A stretch of DNA of 64,000 nt from Campylorhamphus procurvoides (taxonomy: Eukaryota > Chordata > Aves > Passeriformes > Dendrocolaptidae): contig WBMV01006452.1 of assembly GCA_013396655.1 (NCBI GenBank), positions 814,411-878,410 on the forward strand, given 5' to 3'. The notes under the pieces were generated by a model that was not told the origin of the DNA, searched no databases, and saw nothing but the letters and a program-made list of their open reading frames with translations. Shown one piece after another: positions 34,994 to 47,900 of the stretch. Position 1 is the stretch's first letter, and the number at the start of each line of letters is the position of its first letter. Both the position numbers and the translations under genes were made by a program.

Positions 34994-35540
34994 TTATAAA
35001 TCGTGTTCTTTGGGTGCACTGGGGTATTTTTATAAATTTAAAAATAATAATAATAATTTCTGTTTAGGGCCATCTCTTTCTGGAGCTGGACTACTTTAAG
35101 CTGAAGGCGCTTCTGTTCCAGAAAGGTTTTAAAGCCAGATTATACAATTCATTGTCTGGCCAGATTTGAGGGCAATACTGAGGAGCAAACCAGCTGCTTC
35201 ATCCCTCTGGATGAGGGGAAACTGCTCTCCTGGCCAGGCCGGGCCATTCAGAGGGGGAAACACTCACACCCTCCCAGCTCGGTGGCACAGCTGGAGAGCA
35301 CAACCAGCTCCAAGTGAACAATCACCTCTCTGGGGCAATAAATGCAGATACAAACACCAGGCCCTACAGACAACGTGCCACTTCATAACCCTGGCACTGA
35401 TATCAGGGTCCCATGCCTTGGCTCCCAGGTTTATTAAACTGCATTACTATCCCCCTAACGATGGCAACACCTTTCTCCAACAGTGCAGTCTTTGGCTCCC
35501 AAGGAGGGCAGCACAAAGAGGGAGGCTGAAGATATAGGGG
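34994..35540. other. noncoding stretch, nothing definite
   Basis: An (AAT)n microsatellite lies at 35043-35056. A 123-codon plus frame (35166-35537) is not recognisable. No gene. Confidence 0.45.
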
Positions 35541-35960
35541 CACTGTTAGGCTGTCTTACAGCCCCTAAGTCACCATGTGACAAGTCATTGATTTCTATTG
35601 ACAATTTCATTGTAATGTCACAATGTAACCCGAATTCATCTTTCATCCGCTTCAAAAGTAAACAATGGCCCTTGGAATAGGAAAAAAATAAAGGATAGCA
35701 TTAAAAATAATAAAAAGAATCCATCTTTTCCTCAAGAAACAAACGAGGAACCAAGACTGCTCAGCAGCTACAGGCAGCAGAGCAAACTATTAATAGAAAA
35801 CACATTATTTGACAAATTTTATCACTGCTTCGATTTGCAAATTATTCACAGATTTACTGTCATTCATTCAATTCTTTTCAATTTATTAAACTATTAAATT
35901 AGCATTATTCCACAGAAACTATTTTCAGCCTCAAAAAAAATATGTCCAAGTGGTATTTAC
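35541..35960. promoter_or_regulatory. candidate conserved noncoding block, AT-rich
   Basis: Non-repetitive AT-rich sequence with several AACAATGG/ACAATTT-type SOX-like words and ATTTGCAAATTATTC near 35834. AAATTAGCATTATTCC lies near 35895. No frame of interest. Function inferred from texture. Confidence 0.35.
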
Positions 35961-38340
35961 ACTGTTTGCTGACAAGGCATCGTCACCTCAGCCACGATAA
36001 GGTGCCACTACTGTCCCTCAGCTGAACAAGCAGCTCTGAAACAAACAGGGACTGGGGTGCAACAACCAGACCTTCAACGTGGCCTATGTTTGAAAGAGGA
36101 GATAAAAAGGGAAGGCTGGCAGGATGTGCCATTGGCACTGCATTACATTTCTATTAATAAAGAACAGCAATCAGCTCTGAAATTAATGTGGATCTGTTAT
36201 CTCTTCACACACACAAAGAATCTGTGTCTAATGTGTTCACATGGTCTACGATGCAAACGATGGGGCAGAGTCATTTGGGTTTTTGTTTCGTTACCTTCGT
36301 GCCTTTGCTCTGGTCTGGGTTTGTATGTTTTCCTACAGAAAAACACGTGCACTCGTGAAGGATAAAGATCTAACTGTCAGCACGGGCCCTCTCTGCCTTT
36401 CTAGAGACCAGACAGATGTATTTCATATGTCTCCAAAATGCCAATTGAAATTTCCTAGATTTCATGTTTAGGCCACCTGTTGCACTTTACCACACCGTTT
36501 AATAGACAGGAGTTTACACATGGCATGGGTTAGAAGTTTTACTGGAGTTAAGGCTAAGACACTTCCAAAGTCCTCCACAAATATCAGACACACTGGAACA
36601 CAGGAACACCAAAGCACAGATTTTCACACTATGGTGAAAAAGACCCTGGAGCTCTAAAAAGAGGTAAAATAAAATAATGAAAATACACCTCTTCATTTCA
36701 GTTTCACGGGATTCAAATGAAGTATAAAAATTCCCTAAGCAATTTTCCTGCAGCACAGCTCCCTAATGAGGCTAGGGAAGCAGCTTCTCTCCACACGACC
36801 ACAAATAGCTGCTCAGGACTGAAGGAGCATGAAAGGTAAACTCAGTCTTTTAAGGTGGAAAGATGCTACTGAGGACAAGCTGCTGGTCATCAGCCAACCA
36901 CTTTTCCCACGACAGACCATCCCATGGCATACTCTCAATTTTGAGACATTTGTCTAGGGTACACTGATGTATGTTTGCCTTTTCACCAGTGGTTACCTGA
37001 GGTGTTGTTTTGAGTTGTTATGTTCAAACAGTCTCACACTGAATAAACAATAAGGGAAACATCTAAATTTACCACGTGCCCCATGAAGTTTTAGCACAAA
37101 CAGGATCTCAGGATATTTCACGATATTGTCTTGGGTGACTGGAAAACATGAGATAGAAATACTTCCCAAGATTAGAGAAAAATAAAATCAAATTAACAGC
37201 CACTACAAAAAGGAGGCAACAAACCAAACACCTGATGAGGTGTACGCTGATAGGGAATTCACATTCCTTTTAAAGCCTTATCCTGTGCACTGTCTCTCTC
37301 GTCTGTTCCAGTGACATCGTGTCTCCAGCTAAGGCCCATCTAGCTACTCACAGGCAAAAGACAGAGAGCCCTCCTGGGATCCTGTCACATCCATCTCCCA
37401 CAGGGAGAAGAAACCTGACAGTGCCTGGGACATCTTGGCAAGAAGAGGCAACAAAGAGCAGCCAAGAAGGGAAGCAGGGAAGAGATGCATGTCTCAGCAG
37501 GGAAGAGCTGTGCCTTGATAGACTCCCCCTCTCCTTCTCCTCCAAGCTCCAGGCCCAGCTGGACTCCACGTCCCAACTGCTCTCCCCATTAGGACAGGGC
37601 ACGTGGGAAGCGCACGGCTGGCGATACACCCGCCAGGCTCCGAGGGATCCGAGAACACCCTCGGGTTCACAGGCACCCGGAGTTTGCCAAATCATTTCAG
37701 CTCATCCCTAATTGTCAGCGATCTCTATTAGCTCAGTAGTGTGGCTTTGACATAAGGATGAACAGAAGGGTTGTTACTGGCTAGTGATAGGAGAGGAGCT
37801 TCTGGTCCAAGGAAGAAAAGCATCTTCCATGGCAGAAAGAAAATCTTTTTTTTTTCCCCTTCCCACATAGGCTAAACTACATGAAAGGCTAAGTGACAAA
37901 AGACAAAGGGACCACACAATGGGTGTCCATCAGCTTCAACTTTCTGTAGGATCATATTAAGAAAAGGGGAAGAAAAAAGGCTTTATGGCTTGCTTCTCAG
38001 TATCAAGCAATAACATTGTATAATTGTCTCCAAAAGGGGAAAAAGAAAAAAAGGAAAACAGCACCATGTGCATCTACCACAGTACAGCACGACTGCCTTT
38101 GAGTCCTCAGCTACAGGAGATGGCTGGTTTGATGGTGGCAGCTCCCTCTCCAGGGCCCTTCCCTCCCAAAGGACTGGTCCCTCTGAGACCCAGAGCCGTG
38201 ACGCAACATTCCCCATGCCAACCGAAGCTAAATTTATGTAGATGAAAAGGGAGAAGGGAAAGAAGAGTCTCGACTATGCCGTGACCACATTTTCTCAGAT
38301 TGCGCCAGAATTCTGATCTTCCCATGTTATTACCCTGAAC
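35961..38340. other. noncoding stretch, nothing definite
   Basis: Mixed composition. A CpG-enriched patch at 37600-37680 is followed by an AT-rich segment with CTAATTGTCAGCG (37709-37721). Frames up to 130 codons (37319-37711 plus, with an overlapping 115-codon minus frame) look like chance. Confidence 0.4.
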
Positions 38341-39330
38341 AACAGGCCAATTTAATAGGACCTAAAAATACCCCAAACGCATTTTTGGTTTTGCAAACAG
38401 GGTTTCATTCATGCATGTCTGCCTGGTGATGCATCGTTACAATTGTAATGAGATAGCTGCCAACCCTGGAAGGGTATATTGCTCGGTGTACTTGGAATGC
38501 TAAAGAGGGACTGAAGCCATACAGGAGGTTAAAATGAGTTTCACTATATAGAAAGGAGAGAGGAATTAAGTCAGGCCTGGAGCTAGAAGTTACTTGAGCT
38601 TCCCAAACAGGGCCACAGCCACCCCCCTGCTTTAAACTTAATTTTTTTGCCCAATGCAAACAGTGAAAGCATCCCTTAGATCCCAGGAGCGGCCTCAGTT
38701 CCATGCTGGATTTTCGGATAGAGTCAGGCACTCAGGTGGTAACTGCACCCCCTCCCAGCAGTGGGATGAGATGTACCACAAACAGGCAACATAAACCAAC
38801 CCTAAATTAAAGCGCTTCCAACATAATGCAATTACACTACATAATGTTTACTTATCTTATATACACTCAGAGGGAAGATAAATGTCTAGTAAAAACCACA
38901 ATCCACTATTAAACAGCTATAAAATACTTCCCTGTCTTCCCATTTCAAAAGCTCCCATAGTATAAATAGTGGTCAAAAGTTCAGTGAACTGTCTTGTAGT
39001 CTGGTGCTCCATTCAAACCCTGCTATTTCCAGAGAGTCTCCTGACACCGTATCTAATTTCCAAAATGAATATGCTTTAATTTTCCTTCTTCATGCATTGT
39101 GCTTTTTCCTCATTTAAAACAGCAACAGCCTCTGGCAGTAAAGGACATCACATTTCTGTGCGAGATGGAGCTTTTTTCCCCCGATATGCGGGAGAATGGC
39201 ATGGGTCAAGGGAGAAAAAATGTATGCAAAAAACATCACACCCCACTGACCCCAGTATATTTTACATTACAATTTTGCCATTTCCAATATAGGTTCATTT
39301 TGCAGTGGACCATATCAGCCATATTTCAGG
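38341..39330. promoter_or_regulatory. AT-rich stretch with possible regulatory patches
   Basis: A perfect 12-bp palindrome TTACAATTGTAA (38437-38448) lies beside CATGCATG and GATGCATCG words. The second patch, about 38805-39010, is AT-rich with AACATAATGCAATTACAC. A CArG-like CCAATATAGG lies at 39284-39293. None of these is decisive. Confidence 0.3.
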
Positions 39331-40970
39331 ATTTACACAAAAAAAAAAAAAAAGAAGTAAAAAAAAAATAGGAATCAGTACCTGGAGCATTGTCTGCATA
39401 CGGTATGTCCTAATGCAATATATGGATTGTCTTATTAATGTGTAGTGTAGCTTGCAGAGAACACACAGGCATGCAGGGAATACTTATGCGTGCCAGGGAG
39501 GCAGCACAGGTGTACCCATTGGGAATGTGCATATACATTCAATTATCTCTGCAGGTAATACACAAGTGCATTTTTATGTCTTCAAACCCAGCCTGCTCCA
39601 CGCTGCAGGTGAACCCCCCAAAACCAGGGGGGTTTTCCATGCGAGTTTTCCTCCCCTGAGCCTCAAAGTCCCCAGAATGGGGCACCTACCACGGGCTCAG
39701 CCACTGAAGCTGAGGCTCCCCTGGCAGACATTAAAAGGCTTTCTCCCACCTCTAGCACAGGTGGAGGTAATTAATCAATCCAGGGGCTGATTGGAAAGGC
39801 CCAGAAGGTTCTGGCAACTTCTCGGGGTTTCTCGGCCACCCCTCACCCCCAGGTGTTTCCACGAGGGCCAGCTGTGCCTCGTTAACACTGACGAGCTCCT
39901 CTGAAACTCTGGCAGTGGAAAATAAAGATGCACCTTTTGTTCTCCCAGCCCTCCTCGGAGACCGGTGAAAGGATGAAGTGGAAGCTTGGGGCAATCCCTG
40001 TTTTAACCAGGGGTAAAATCCACAGACTCCACGGGAGCGCTGCCTGCCTAAAGCCTGTAACAATTCTGACTTCATGTACTGCAAAGACCATAACGCTCAC
40101 AGAACTGGCACATCTGACCATTACAAACAAAATCATCATCCGCTATTTTGACAGAAAATCAAAGAAGTCTGACTTAAGAAGTACCAATTCCCATAAAATC
40201 TTGTTGCTCTCTATAGATGATCAGCCAAGGGAAGGCTCACAAGAGAGGCAATATATGTGTACAGGTGTCTAAAGGTTAAACATGCCAACAAAGCAAAGTC
40301 ACAGCATGGGGGGGCTAAATATAGATGGGGGAGGGCTGAAAAAATAAAAATAATTTAAAAAAAAGACAAACAACCAAAAAAACCCTAGGATCTCGCCACA
40401 GAAAGACAAACCCACCACCTTTCACCTCAAGCAGCTCCTCCATCTTGCAACTGCCCCAGAAAGGAGCAACTTCAAGCCCAACAATAATCAGATTTTCCCT
40501 CAAAAAACACACCCCCTGAAGCTCTGCCATGCTGCAAAGCTGTAAGACTTTAGAAATAACAGAAAGATTTACCTGAAGCTCAGGGAAACCCGAGACAAGG
40601 AGAGCCCTGTGGCTGAGGGAGCCGCTCTGAGGGAAGGGGGAAAAAAAAGAAAAAAAAATGCCGTGCCAGGAGCCCCCTGAGGGTCTGACTGTGGTGGCAG
40701 TGGCCCCACAGGTGTTGGGCATCACTAATTAGCTCCCCTCATCACTGCACACCTGCCAGCACTTCTGCCTCAGCTGCCCCCAAATTCGGCTGGGGGGCCC
40801 CTCCTGGGGCAGACAGAGCTGCTTTGGGTCGTTTCAAAGTCCTGGCCAGGGCACTAATGGAAAAGTTTCCTTTAGCGGGAGGGAGCTGGAAGATCCTGGG
40901 CACAGAGGTGGGGACAGCCTGCTGGAAATGGCCCTAGATGTAACTGCAGGAGCAGCACTTCTTTGGTGTT
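39331..40970. other. noncoding stretch with A-rich tracts
   Basis: A-rich tract 39338-39369 and purine runs near 40340-40383 and 40634-40660. A CTAATTAG word lies at 40725-40732. Frames of 110-136 codons are unrecognisable. No gene. Confidence 0.45.
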
Positions 40971-41720
40971 ATTTTAAGTAGAAAGGGTAAAACATGCAAT
41001 ATTTTCTTCAGCTCTTAGCTCTCGTAAATGTCACCCAGAAGCATCCTGTTGCCTGGCACGTTGTGGACTCGGGGCTCAACAGGTTTGCTTGCTTATTGTC
41101 AGCATTTACCTGAACCGGTTTTTAATAAAAGCCTTTGAAGAAAGAAAATCTCCTGCCTGAGACGAGGCGTTGGGAGCCGCACTGGAGGCCCCTGAGAGCT
41201 GCTGAGCTACTTAGTGGCAGCCGGTTGCATCCCTGATAGATCCCGTTCCTTCATAATTGCAAATCCCCTCGGTGATGCTCTGCACAGGAGCGGCTCTTCT
41301 GTCAGTGCTTATTGGATGGGAACTGACGCCGGTGTTTACACACCCAGCGCCTCAAGAATTTCAGTATCTCTCTGGCAAACACTGCCATGCTTCGAGTGGC
41401 CCATTTGAGCAAGCTGGATGTGGTTGAGGGCAGGACTTGGTACTTTCTATATTCATCTAGGGCTTTGAACTTCTCAAAACGAACCTTGATTTCATAAAAT
41501 AATAATAATAATAATGTTCCCTTTGGCTTCAGAGTACCAGTTCCATCAAAGCACTGACTATTGAAAGTTCAACTGCTAATGGCAAGCTATTTTGAAAAGG
41601 GAAAAGTCTGGAGGCAAATTATGAGGGAAAGAATAGATATTAATCATTTTTAAAGTCAGTCTGTCTCGGGCATTATTTTCCTTTCTTTCATTATTCATGA
41701 TGAGTTTTTTGCTTCAAGGC
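40971..41720. promoter_or_regulatory. candidate conserved noncoding block
   Basis: Non-repetitive sequence with CpGs retained at 41162-41179, 41221, 41246, 41271, 41292, 41329-41348 and 41393, and AT-rich flanks (ATAATTGC, TTATTCATGATG). An (AAT)n microsatellite at 41497-41514 interrupts it. Candidate enhancer by texture. Confidence 0.35.
41497..41514. repeat. (AAT)n microsatellite
   Basis: Six tandem AAT/ATA units. Simple repeat. Confidence 0.85.
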
Positions 41721-42640
41721 CAAGTGAATTCATAGGGCCTGACCCATCCAAACACAACCACCACTGTCTGAACAATGTGGTCCAGCTGAGTCTATAGATA
41801 AAGGAAAGAGTGCAAATGGAAAGAAAGAAATAAAGATGACAATTTCAAACAGTGTACCTAAACACATATGTGGATGTATAACCCTCCTTCTGATGGGTTT
41901 GTTGCCCACTGTGTTGCCTTGCCATCCATCCTGGTGGGGGATTTGTGGAATGGGAATCCCAAACAGCAACTCATTTCATTGGGTGTTTCTCTCACCCAGC
42001 CTCTTGGCCTCTAAAGCCATCTTGGCAGTGTCAAGCCTCCTTACCTTCTCATTTCTAGCTCAATTCCAGAGCTCATGGAAGCTCAACAGCTTCACTCATA
42101 GCCTGGATAAGCTGCCCAGCCTTTTGCTGCTGCAGGGCACAAGCAGACACCATGAAGTGAACCTAGAGCCATTTGCAGCTCTCTCTGCTGAGAAACTGAA
42201 CAGCTTGGAGGGAAACATCTCAATCCAGGCAGGGCTTTTCCCCAAAAACCTACCTTGGGAGAGGTTTTCCCATGCTGGGTGTGCAAAGCACCAGGGCTGC
42301 TGCATCAGGACACAGATGGGCATCAACTTCCTCTTGGCCAGAGGATGAGTGGGCCAGAAAGAAGCTTTCAGAGAAGAAGAAATGACAATTCCCAGACCCA
42401 TGTATTCCCCCTCTAGTAATTCCCAGCATCCCCAAGTAGCCCCATCTTTGTATGTTGCCAAAGGAAAATGGCACTTTAGAGTTCCCTTTGCTTCGGGGGA
42501 AAATAACCCAGCAAAGTTACTTTGGTATATTTTTATTTGTAGCCATGTTCTCTGGAAGACAGGACTTTGCAATGGAACATCTTTGGCAACCTTGAAGGCA
42601 ACTGATGTGCTTTGCCCACCCTGAAATCAACTCAGCATCG
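41721..42640. other. noncoding stretch, nothing definite
   Basis: A 170-codon plus frame (41836-42348) and a 158-codon minus frame (42096-42572) overlap. Both have S/L-rich chance composition, and neither shows a signal peptide plus domain pattern that I trust. Confidence 0.4.
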
Positions 42641-43700
42641 TGAATCCTCGCTCAGAGCCCACAGATGTGAGCATCTGCAGAGGATGCTGCTAATAATTAA
42701 TAGAACTGTACAACCCCCTGGATATATAAATACACAGACAGATCCTCACATTCTGCCTGCTTCCCTCTAACAAATACCCAAACTGAAACAAATTTAACAA
42801 GATACATTACACCAGTCTGCAGACAGAAGTTGTATGAAAATTTTAACTCTCTTCAGCAAGAAAGCACTTCTATTTCCAGTAACGCTGGCAGCATATACTG
42901 TAGCTAGGCAGCCGCATTTATTTTCAATTATCATTTTTGCCTTTTTATACAGCATAATGAAATGCCTGGTAAATTATACATTTTTGTAAAACACAAACTT
43001 GTCTCTTTATTTGCAGCTCAAGTCTTGCAGTATCGTTTTGTCTGCATTAGTTCTAGCTCTTTATGATAGGCCAATTACTTTTCTTAGCTGTAATATGCAG
43101 AGTGTGATATCTTACTCCTCAGTGCTGGCTGAGACACAGCCTGCTGCAAAATGACCACGTCTAAGGCTCCAACCTTTGGAGAAAAGGTGGGAAAATTCCC
43201 AGCACCCTGCTTGCCAAAGCATCACCCATATTCCTTTGCTCCAGTTTTGATATCTGAGATTTTCAACCCTGCTAAGCAAAAGCATATTTTTTAGGGGGAA
43301 AAAAAAATGCACAGAGCTGCTTCCCCCAGTCTCCCTTTAGAAAGATGCTCTCATGGCAGATGGATCTCAATATGCCGTCTCCCAAATCTTAAGCAACTCT
43401 GAAAATATAAAGTTCACTTATACCGATGGGCCATATATATCTACACCTCTTGATTCCCTGTCTCTTTAACTGGCACTTTGAACTAGTGAACACCTCTTTA
43501 ATCTTGCCCCATTATCATCCTAATAGTACCTCCCGATATTCATAAATGTCTAGCAAGACTTTCAGCTATTTGGTATGAAGAAGAAATACCCAGCTAAATT
43601 GAGAAGATTACCACATCACCACATAAATCAGTGACAGGCCGCGTGTTATTACAGTTGATTTTTGTTGACAGTTGGCTGTAGGCAGTTGTGTTTCAAATGC
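42641..43700. promoter_or_regulatory. candidate conserved noncoding block, AT-rich
   Basis: Two non-repetitive AT-rich patches, about 42880-43110 and 43440-43700. They carry TTTCAATTATCATTT, CATAATGAAATGC, GCCAATTACTT, ATTATCATCCTAAT and GACAGGCCGCGTGTTATTAC words. All frames are interrupted. Likely regulatory by texture; unverified. Confidence 0.4.
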
Positions 43701-44640
43701 CTTTTTTCACTGGGAAATTAAACAAAATTCCATGCAAAATGCAGCCCTCCAGTTCAAAAACTGCAAATTCAAAATTAGCATTTCATACTTTAAAAGGTAG
43801 CACAGCACAATTTTCCATTGAAAGGTCTGTACAGTTGTCACAAATGGGTGCTTCACACATGACACTAATGCTACCGATGCCTTTTAAGAAAGCCACCTTC
43901 CTCTGATATTATTTTCTTCTCCTAATAATCTGCATACACTATAGTTCATCCCCACGGAAAAGAAAGAGAGCTCACTTACTTATCTCTCATATGGGAGCAT
44001 TATGCTTTCAGCAATTCAGACAGATAGGCTGGGTGGGAGGGGGGCGGGTTGCCGAATCCTCCGCGATAAGAGGGAACGAATTGTGGCCAGCGAAAGGTTA
44101 ATCTTCCCTCTCCAAGTCCCTCCTTCTGTGTCAGCATAACCTGGAGAGCAAAGAAAACGTGAGACTTAACAAAGTGAAAAGACACACCGGCACAAAACAC
44201 TGTTCCTGCTGGATCGTGTAGCACTTCACATCCAGGGCCATGCGTGACCTAATTAGCAAAAAGCCGTCGCTAAAAAGTCAGGAAAGCAGCTTGGGTGACA
44301 CCAGAGAGGACCAGAACTTGCGAAGGAGTGTCTGCTTCCAGCAGCTGCTGATCTGCCAGTTTTTGGCTCGGATATTGCCCGCTGCTCAGCCAATTTTTTA
44401 GGGGCTCTGGTGTCAGCAAGTTGATCAAGCAGCCGGAGTTGAGGTAGTGCCTTCCCCTTCTCGAGGCAGATCCTGGGGGCATTGGCTTTGTCTTGGACAA
44501 TAGCTTGGAGAACATCATCACCACAGTCAGTTTACATTTTTGGCTATACACATATATCTATATATATATATCTCACAGTGAATTGAAGCAAAGACTGCTC
44601 TGCTTTCTCCTGGGCACAGGGACAGACACATAATGTGGTT
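43701..44640. promoter_or_regulatory. candidate regulatory block with homeodomain palindrome
   Basis: CpGs are retained through 44044-44113, 44157, 44188, 44213, 44243 and 44265-44269. A CTAATTAG palindrome lies at 44249-44256 and TTAATCTTCC near 44098. A (TA)n microsatellite at 44560-44572 bounds the block on the right. No coding frame. Confidence 0.35.
44560..44572. repeat. (TA)n microsatellite
   Basis: Six TA units with further degenerate TATA words upstream from 44546. Confidence 0.75.
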
Positions 44641-47400
44641 TGTCAGCCAAAAGATGTTCCATGTGTCTTCGTGCAAATACTTTGCTGGCAGCTAACTGGC
44701 TTCTGGCCACACAGTCCAGCATCCTCCGGCCACAACCACTGGCTTGAAAAGCAGAGCACCAGCCAATTGCATCTGGTTCATTTTCCCCTGCTGTTCAAGG
44801 GCAGAGGCGTGAGGCCACGGAGGTGGTGACCTGTGTGAAGGAGCAGCCTTTCTCCCAGCCCTGTCCTCAGAGAGCAGCTAAGGATGGAGAGCCCACTTGG
44901 TGGCCTCTGAGCTGGGTAATCCCGCTGCTGGTAACTGAGAGGAGAACACGTTCGTAGTAGCCGGTGCTGATAAAATTAAGTATTTCAGTCAATATTGAAA
45001 TGGTTTAATCTGAACTCACCATCAGGCATTTTAAACAGATGCCTCGCTCTCATTTGCTCATGGCTGGGTCAAGGTTTAGTTTTTACAGCATGTGCCAAGC
45101 CTCTCCCTGGTGTCCCTCTGCTGACAGAACCAGACAAGGTGTCCAAGGGAGCCTGGCCCCAGTCACCCATGGTGTGCCACCCATACAAAAAAGCTCTTGA
45201 CAGTCTGCAAGTGGTTGTGTTCGCACCTGGTTACAGGTAAAGACTAAATTAATGGAGTAAAATAATCACAGGGAGATACTGGTGGCTTAACCAGTTGCCC
45301 TGCTGGGGGAAAAGTACCCAGCCAAGAAGGATGGAGAATGGCAGCACAAGAGAAAGCAGTGAATGTGATGGAGCAATCCTGTGCTGCCTGTTGAGGAGAG
45401 CTTGGAAACAGGACAAAGCTAATGCTGTTGAGTGAGCTGCGTCCTATAGAGAGTGATTGAATGATTTAAGATAGCACTTGTACAGCACTGGAAATATTTA
45501 TACTTGAAATCTGTAGGGAATATAATAAAAGGGATTATGCCACTAATACTTTCTCTTCTAACTCTATGTGCACATTTAATATCTTAGTATCTGATTCCCA
45601 GTGAATATTTCTAGCAAATTTTCAGAACACACGAGAGGGACCAGCTCCTCAGGAAAACCAGACAGTGAGCAGTGAGCAGGCACAGACCAAACTGGCAGCA
45701 TGAAGAGCACGGTCCAGAGGGACAACAATTTCCCCACCAAAACCGCCCAACAAAACACAAAGCAGCAAAAAACAAAGGCAGGGTTTAAGTACAAAGCTGC
45801 TGTTCTGATAAAGATGGGAAACCAGAGCGCACGGTCACGGGGGGGAAGAGGCTGAGCTGAAGGAGATGACACTGCCAGGAACAAGGCCTGAAATGTTGTC
45901 TTATGAGGACTCCAAATGCAGGCAGAAGGTGACTGAGTTTGTGTATACAGACAGGTATAAAACCTGAGAAGTGTGGCAGCTACCTGTGCCTGCAGAGATG
46001 AGACAGCCTTCTCCAGGTCCATGCTTGGGCAAGGAGAACACAGAAAGGCTGTGTGAGAGGGAGGTTTGGGAGCACAATGTGCATCCTCACCCCAACTGCA
46101 GGAAGGCATCACGGGTGCCAGGGGCTGGCAAAGAAGGCACAAAGGCTTGGCTTGAGGAGGAACCCAGTGGCAAGGCCCAGCTGTGGCAAAGCTGATGTAC
46201 CAAGGCATCCCACTGCATCAAACAGCCTCGCAGAACAAGTCAGCAAACTCAACCAAAGAACGTGCCAACAGCAGGAATTGTCTTTAAACTGAGAAGACGA
46301 AGCACTCTGGGGTGTCAGCGGTGGGAGCAGGAGAAGGAAAGGAAGTGCAGGGAGCCTGACCAATGGTCACAGCAGAGAGCTTGGAAATGGGAAGACTTCT
46401 CATGTTGTTCCTTGACATGTAGTTCTTTGAAATGCCTGTGTCCCCAGAGCTGGTTCTGGCGTCCCTACAGACACCGTGCAAAGGGGACAGCCACTGGGTT
46501 TGTTGTTCCAGTGCATGTAAAGGATGCAGGTCACCCCTCCACTCATCTGGCATCCTTTTCTGCATAGCCCAGGTGATTGCATCCAACAGGAACTTTTGTG
46601 CCAAAGCCAGTAAGATGTGATGAAATCACAGTGCTCATTTCACAGAGACATCCGGCTTTGCCTGAAAGATCACACTCAGCTTTGGGTGCTTGGGGATGTC
46701 AGAAGAACAAGTCAATTATTCCACAAATGAAGGGAAATGCTGTGCAAATTTTAGCTGAACTAAGTAAAGAAGAGAAATAAATCTGTAAACCATCAAATGG
46801 TGCATCTGTTTATAATTATTATCATGCAAGAAATACAATGTTAGTTGAACAACGTAATTTTTTGTGTGTTTTGGGATTTCCTACTTTGCATCTTTTTGCC
46901 TACAGATCTGTATCTCCAGAGCAGATAATGATTTTCTTCCTGATGCCTCATACAAATGCCTCCTGACAGGAAATTTTTCCTTTCAAAGTATAGTTCCTGT
47001 GGCTGTGTTTAGAAAACACAGCTCAAATACTACACTCGGTTCTTGCAGGTTGTGGGCAATATTCAGACTTGTTCACATGGCAAGAGCTGTGCTCCTGACA
47101 GGAATCTTGGAATGCTGTCAGGTGGCTGTCGCTCACAGGACTCAGGTTTTGCAGTCTCTCCTGACTCCAGGCCCACCTGAAGCTGGATTGAACTGCTGGC
47201 CAAATAACAGAGGTGTCTTGACTTGAGGTGCCCAGAAAACTCTTCAGGAAAAACAATAAATGGATAAAATATCCTAAGGGATATGTGAGAATCGGAGCTG
47301 GAATTTGGTATTTTCCAAGTGCTCTCACCCTTCCTCCTGGGACTGCCGCTGATCTTTGATCACTTCCCTCATTTACAAACACTGTCATCTCACCATTCTC
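44641..47400. other. GC-moderate noncoding stretch
   Basis: Holds the longest open frame of the window (45576-46208 minus, 210 codons). Its translation is C/S/P/L-rich and interrupted by no recognisable domain; I treat it as chance. Minus-strand donor-like CTGATG/GTGAGTT near 45003-45010 has no partner. No gene is called. Confidence 0.4.
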
Positions 47401-47900
47401 CTTCTCCTCCGTATCATTAATACAAATCTGGAAACAATGGCTTTCTCACTGCTAAAACATTGCAACATCCCACAATTTGTTTCCTCTTCTAAAACGGATC
47501 ATTCATTATAACCCATATCCCCCAAAGAATTTTATCACTTGAAACCTGTTTGCAGTGAATCTAAAGTAGCTGGGAAATCATCTCCTCAGAAATTCCTGCG
47601 TACGCCGGGGCCGACTTCTCCTGGAAGCCCAATAAAGTGCGAGTCCCTCTGCAGGCAATATCCATTTTTCTTCTTTCTGATACAGTCTCCAGCAGCAACC
47701 CTGCAGCTGTGCATGATCCATTTTTATTTTTTTTTTTGCTGCTGAAATTCACTGCTCAGCCACGTTAGCTCTTGTACCCACTTCATCCCGGAGAGTTGCG
47801 ATAATTGCCTCCCTGCTTCACCGTTCCACCACCTCCATGCTTATCGCAGAGGTCAGCTTTTCTTTTATCTCTCCCATAACCAACTCGTTATTTGCAGCTT
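47401..47900. promoter_or_regulatory. candidate conserved noncoding block
   Basis: Non-repetitive sequence with isolated CpGs (47494, 47600, 47606-47613, 47640, 47763, 47789, 47799, 47821, 47845, 47886) in an otherwise CpG-poor area. It carries CATTCATTATAACCC and GCGATAATTGCC words. The role is inferred. Confidence 0.35.

Noticed and set aside
10273..39293. Two CArG-like boxes (10273-10282 and 39284-39293)
   Set aside because: The CC(A/T)6GG pattern is expected several times by chance in 64 kb, and the two are far apart.
45576..46208. Longest open frame of the window, 210 codons, minus strand
   Set aside because: C/S/P/L-rich translation without a domain, no credible exon boundaries for its full length, and GC-moderate neutral texture.
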